DNA of 63,984 nucleotides, from the NCBI RefSeq assembly GCF_002088275.1, contig NZ_AQQS01000033.1, forward strand, positions 1 through 63,984, read 5' to 3'. The notes under the pieces were generated by a model. The model was not told where the DNA came from. It ran no database searches and was given only the letters and a program-made list of their open reading frames with translations. This DNA comes from Aurantimonas sp. 22II-16-19i. GTDB taxonomy: Bacteria > Pseudomonadota > Alphaproteobacteria > Rhizobiales > Rhizobiaceae. Shown piece after piece: positions 61,081-63,984 of the stretch. Position 1 is the stretch's first letter; each line of letters starts with the position of its first letter. A program made the translations under genes and the position numbers.

Positions 61081-63369
61081 CTATCGCAGCCGTTGGTGCA
61101 GGAACGTCACGTTGGCGGATCGGGATGCCGCCAGGGCCGCATTCATCGCCTCGGCGAGGTTCTCCGATGAGAACGGCTTGGAGAGCCGCGGTAGGTTCTG
61201 ATCGACGCCGGGTGGCAGCTCGACGTAACCCGTGGCTAGCAGAACTGGCAGCTCAGGGTGGTCCTGACGGACAGCAGCGATCAGCTGCAGGCCCGTCATC
61301 AGTGGCATCGCCTGATCGGTGATCACGAGATCCACGGCGTTCTCCCGGAGCAACTCCAGAGCCATCTTGCCGGACGTGGCTTCGATGACCTGGTGTCCAA
61401 GCTCTTCGAGCATGGCGACAGTGCCCATCAGCACGATAGCATCGTCATCGACGGCAAGAATGGTGAGAGGCCGAACCGACGCTGGCTTCGTCTCTGCTGG
61501 AGAGGGAGCCGAAGTCTCTTCCACGACGGGCAAAGCGGTTGCGACCGGGAGCCAGATCTCGGCGATCGTCCCGACACCGACCGCACTCGAAAGTACGAAT
61601 TGCCCTCCAGACTGTCCCGCAAAGCCATGGACCATGGACAGGCCGAGGCCGGTTCCCTTGCCAACGCCCTTGGTAGTGAAGAACGGCTGGGTCGCGGCTG
61701 CTAGCGTTACTGAATCCATGCCGCAGCCCGTATCGGTGACGGTGAGGCAGACATAGTCGCCGGCGGCGAGATCTGCATCGGGGGAAATCCTGCTGACGCC
61801 CTTGGTCGAGATCGTGATCGTGCCACCCTCCGGCATCGAATCGCGGGCGTTGACGGCAAGATTGAGGAGAGCCAGCTCCAGCTGGTTGGCGTCTGCCTTC
61901 ACGAGCGGAAGGCCGATCGGGAACTTCGTCTCGATCTGTACGGTCGGGCCGATCGAACGCTGCAGGAGATCGGCCATGCCGTGAACGAGTTCCGGAAGAT
62001 TGACGGCGACCGGCCTCAGATCCTGCCGCCGTGAGAACGACAGCATCCGCTGCGTCAGTGAAGCACCGCGCTGCGCCCCGAGAATGGCTGTGTCGGCCAA
62101 CTGCTGGAGCTTCGGATCGTCGGGCAGACGCTTCCGCAGGATTTCGAGGTTGCCCAGTACAGCAGCCAAGAGATTGTTGAAGTCGTGAGCGATGCCGCCG
62201 GTCAGCTGTCCCAGCGCCTCGATCTTCTGCGACTGTCGAAGCTGCTCCTCCGCCTGCCGTCGCGCGGTGATATCGACCAGCCCGCACAATGCCTGGACGA
62301 ACCGGCCCTCGGCGTCACGCTCGATGTGCGCCGACAGCAGGCAGTCCAGTTGCCGGCCGTCCTTCGTGACGAATTGATATTCGACGCCACGAACCTCCTT
62401 AGAGGCCAGCAGTGCCGGCCAATCCACCTCCACCCGCCGGCGCGCGGAGGCTTCCGACATGAAGTCGGTAAGCGGACGGCCGACAACCTCGTCCACCTCA
62501 TAGCCGAGCACCTCAAGCCAAACATCGCTGACATGCTCGATGCAGCCGTTCTCATTAAGCGCGTGCAGTGGGAGAGGCGTGCGCCGATAAAGGGTCACAA
62601 AGCGCTCTTGGCTTTTCAAGATCGCGGCGGCCTCGCGTGCACTCGCGAGGGCAAAGCGCTGGTCGACGATCGACGCGAGCAGCGCCAGAAAGAGGATCAG
62701 GAAAGTCAGCGCGGCGACTGCAGCTGCGAGCGTCATGGGATCAAGCGCCGGAGCCATCACCATTGCCGCGGCATCTGGATGCATCGTAATGGTCGCTGCC
62801 GCCATGCCTGTGTAGTGCATCCCCGAAATCGCGAGCCCCATGGCACCGGATGCTGCGAACTTTCGGGAGGAGACGGTTCCCGTAAAACCGAGCCATAGCG
62901 CAGCGATCGAAGCGCCAATCGCGATGGCCACCGACGCTGAGACCAGCCGCAGATCGTAGTCGATTGTCCCCGGCATCTGCATGGCATGCATGCCGAGGTA
63001 ATGCATCGTCGCGATCCCACACCCCATGATCAGGCCGCCGGCGATGAGGACTGACCAGCCCACCGCACGATCACAAAGCAGCGCGAACCCGATACCCGTC
63101 ACGACGATCGGCAGACCGAGGGAGAGTGCCGTGAGAGTAACGTCGTAACTCACCTCCATCGGCATTCTGTAGGCGAGCATGGCAACGAAGTGCATCGACC
63201 AGATGCCGCCACCCATGGCGATGGCTGCCGTCGCGATCCAGCCTGTTCGGATCCATCCAGCCGCACTGCGTACCCGACCAGCGAGATCGAGAGCCGTATA
63301 CGCGGCCACCGTCGCGATGCAGATGGAGAGAACGACCAACAGCCCGCTGTACGTGCCTTCGATGATCAT
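61081..63369 (-). CDS. MHYT-PAS hybrid sensor histidine kinase
   Basis: The 762-residue protein has an N-terminal seven-helix MHYT sensor with three signature repeats (SMHFVAML, TMHYLGMHAM, GMHYTGMAAA), thought to bind copper and sense gases. A PAS domain (about 265-380), HisKA with phospho-His in GGIAHDFNNLLAAVLGN, an HATPase domain (NLAVNARDSMPEGG; GTGLGLSMVHGFA) and a C-terminal receiver with Asp in LVITDQAMPLM follow. It is a self-contained hybrid kinase. It lies 239 bp downstream of a GGDEF gene on the same strand, which suggests a link to cyclic-di-GMP control. Confidence 0.9.
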   Translation of the reverse strand: MIIEGTYSGLLVVLSICIATVAAYTALDLAGRVRSAAGWIRTGWIATAAIAMGGGIWSMHFVAMLAYRMPMEVSYDVTLTALSLGLPIVVTGIGFALLCDRAVGWSVLIAGGLIMGCGIATMHYLGMHAMQMPGTIDYDLRLVSASVAIAIGASIAALWLGFTGTVSSRKFAASGAMGLAISGMHYTGMAAATITMHPDAAAMVMAPALDPMTLAAAVAALTFLILFLALLASIVDQRFALASAREAAAILKSQERFVTLYRRTPLPLHALNENGCIEHVSDVWLEVLGYEVDEVVGRPLTDFMSEASARRRVEVDWPALLASKEVRGVEYQFVTKDGRQLDCLLSAHIERDAEGRFVQALCGLVDITARRQAEEQLRQSQKIEALGQLTGGIAHDFNNLLAAVLGNLEILRKRLPDDPKLQQLADTAILGAQRGASLTQRMLSFSRRQDLRPVAVNLPELVHGMADLLQRSIGPTVQIETKFPIGLPLVKADANQLELALLNLAVNARDSMPEGGTITISTKGVSRISPDADLAAGDYVCLTVTDTGCGMDSVTLAAATQPFFTTKGVGKGTGLGLSMVHGFAGQSGGQFVLSSAVGVGTIAEIWLPVATALPVVEETSAPSPAETKPASVRPLTILAVDDDAIVLMGTVAMLEELGHQVIEATSGKMALELLRENAVDLVITDQAMPLMTGLQLIAAVRQDHPELPVLLATGYVELPPGVDQNLPRLSKPFSSENLAEAMNAALAASRSANVTFLHQRLR

Positions 63370-63608
63370 GAAATGCCCATACCGAAGATCTCGCTACACC
63401 ATCCCGACCCGGGGCTGCCTTGATGACTGCCGATTCAACCGCGTGACGTGGCTACGCTGCATCAACGCGAACTTCAGAGATGAAGAAGATCAGGCAGATC
63501 ACGGCGATGTCAACCAGCCTGCATGATCTCGCTAGCTGCCTAAGGCTTTGCGTCGGCAGGCGTTCTGCGCGCCACGCCGTCTTTGCACGTAGCAGCAGGG
63601 GGAGGAGT

Positions 63609-63984
63609 TCAGCTGATGGCCACTGCGATCTGAGTGCTTTCGCGCGTCATGCGCTCCTCGAATACGAGGAAGCCGCTGCGGCCGGAATTCTTGACACGGT
63701 AGAGCGCCACGTCCGCCCGCCGGGCCAGATCGGCGTGGTTCACTCCGCCCTTGACGGCAATGGCGACGCCGATCGATACGCCGATGACAACTGGCTGCTG
63801 CATCAGCACGAACGGATGGGTGATCGCTTCCAGGATAGCCTTGGCAAGCCGCTCCACATCAGTCCGCTCGCGGACAGAGTCGCGCAAGACAGCGAATTCA
63901 TCGCCACCCAGGCGGGCGACGAGATCCTTGTGCTGAACCAGGGCCCGCAATCGTTCGGCAACCTGACGGATCAGATCGTCGCCG
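63609..63984 (-). CDS. GGDEF diguanylate cyclase domain, C-terminal part
   Basis: The gene runs off the right edge of the window, and only the last 125 codons are present. They include the catalytic motif VARLGGDEFAVL, the following IGVSIGVAIA and the family end ADVALYRVKNSGRSGFLVFEE. Active GGDEF domains make cyclic-di-GMP from two GTP. Sensor domains must lie beyond the edge. The stop and motif order are normal, so it is probably intact. Confidence 0.9.
   Translation of the reverse strand, partial: GDDLIRQVAERLRALVQHKDLVARLGGDEFAVLRDSVRERTDVERLAKAILEAITHPFVLMQQPVVIGVSIGVAIAVKGGVNHADLARRADVALYRVKNSGRSGFLVFEERMTRESTQIAVAIS

Overview
The window is about 64 kb of high-GC DNA from an alphaproteobacterium, most likely of the order Hyphomicrobiales (Rhizobiales). 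Supporting signs are an NDUFS4-type complex I accessory gene, a double cold-shock-domain protein, several HWE-type histidine kinases, an alphaproteobacterial Zur site and a RIME-like palindromic repeat of the kind scattered through rhizobial genomes. Genus cannot be fixed from the sequence alone.

Layout. 0-3.0 kb: the end of an integrated element, with an IS66 transposase remnant, a paired-palindrome promoter region, a compact run of small unknown genes and a tyrosine integrase that stops 2 bp from the 3' end of tRNA-Arg(TCT). 3-7.9 kb: core genes (NDUFS4-like, DUF192, double cold-shock protein, glyoxalase-like, M15-type lipoprotein) and three tRNAs. 8.3-15.7 kb: an arsenite-oxidation island, aioXSR-aioBA. 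It has a recognisable sigma-54 promoter and candidate activator sites before aioB, a terminator after aioA, and a decayed moeA carrying a palindromic repeat. 16-23.4 kb: signalling genes, namely a CheB-CheR-PAS-HWE hybrid with a lone receiver protein, a Crp-type regulator and a second HWE kinase. 23.5-25.8 kb: tex. 26.3-39.5 kb: an unfamiliar metabolic cluster. A tightly coupled operon (HAD phosphatase, long transaldolase, sulfotransferase-like, SDR, Rossmann dehydrogenase, glycine/sarcosine-type N-methyltransferase, MFS) is followed by a LysR regulator, an active-site-altered SDR, an EamA transporter, a membrane desaturase and an ornithine-cyclodeaminase-family enzyme. 39.9-43.5 kb: zinc uptake (zur-znuB-znuC divergent from znuA, with a Zur box between). 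43.7-52.7 kb: a branched-chain-amino-acid-type ABC importer, a SorC regulator and the methylthioribose salvage genes mtnK-mtnA. 53.3-57.8 kb: a large sulfatase fused to RTX calcium-binding repeats and a delta-class carbonic anhydrase. 58.1-61 kb: a degraded element beside tRNA-Met with NUDIX, AlpA-type and PrtN-type genes. 61-64 kb: an MHYT-PAS hybrid kinase and the end of a GGDEF protein.

How they fit together. The periplasmic protein AioX, kinase AioS and sigma-54 activator AioR should switch on the TAT-exported arsenite oxidase AioBA when arsenite is present. The electron-acceptor cytochrome and moeA that often follow aioA are missing or broken, so those functions must be supplied elsewhere. 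The importer-SorC-mtnKA block suggests uptake and phosphorylation of methylthioribose or a related nucleoside sugar. The 26-39 kb cluster, with biosynthetic-type enzymes, two transporters and its own regulator, is the best candidate for an undescribed small-molecule pathway.
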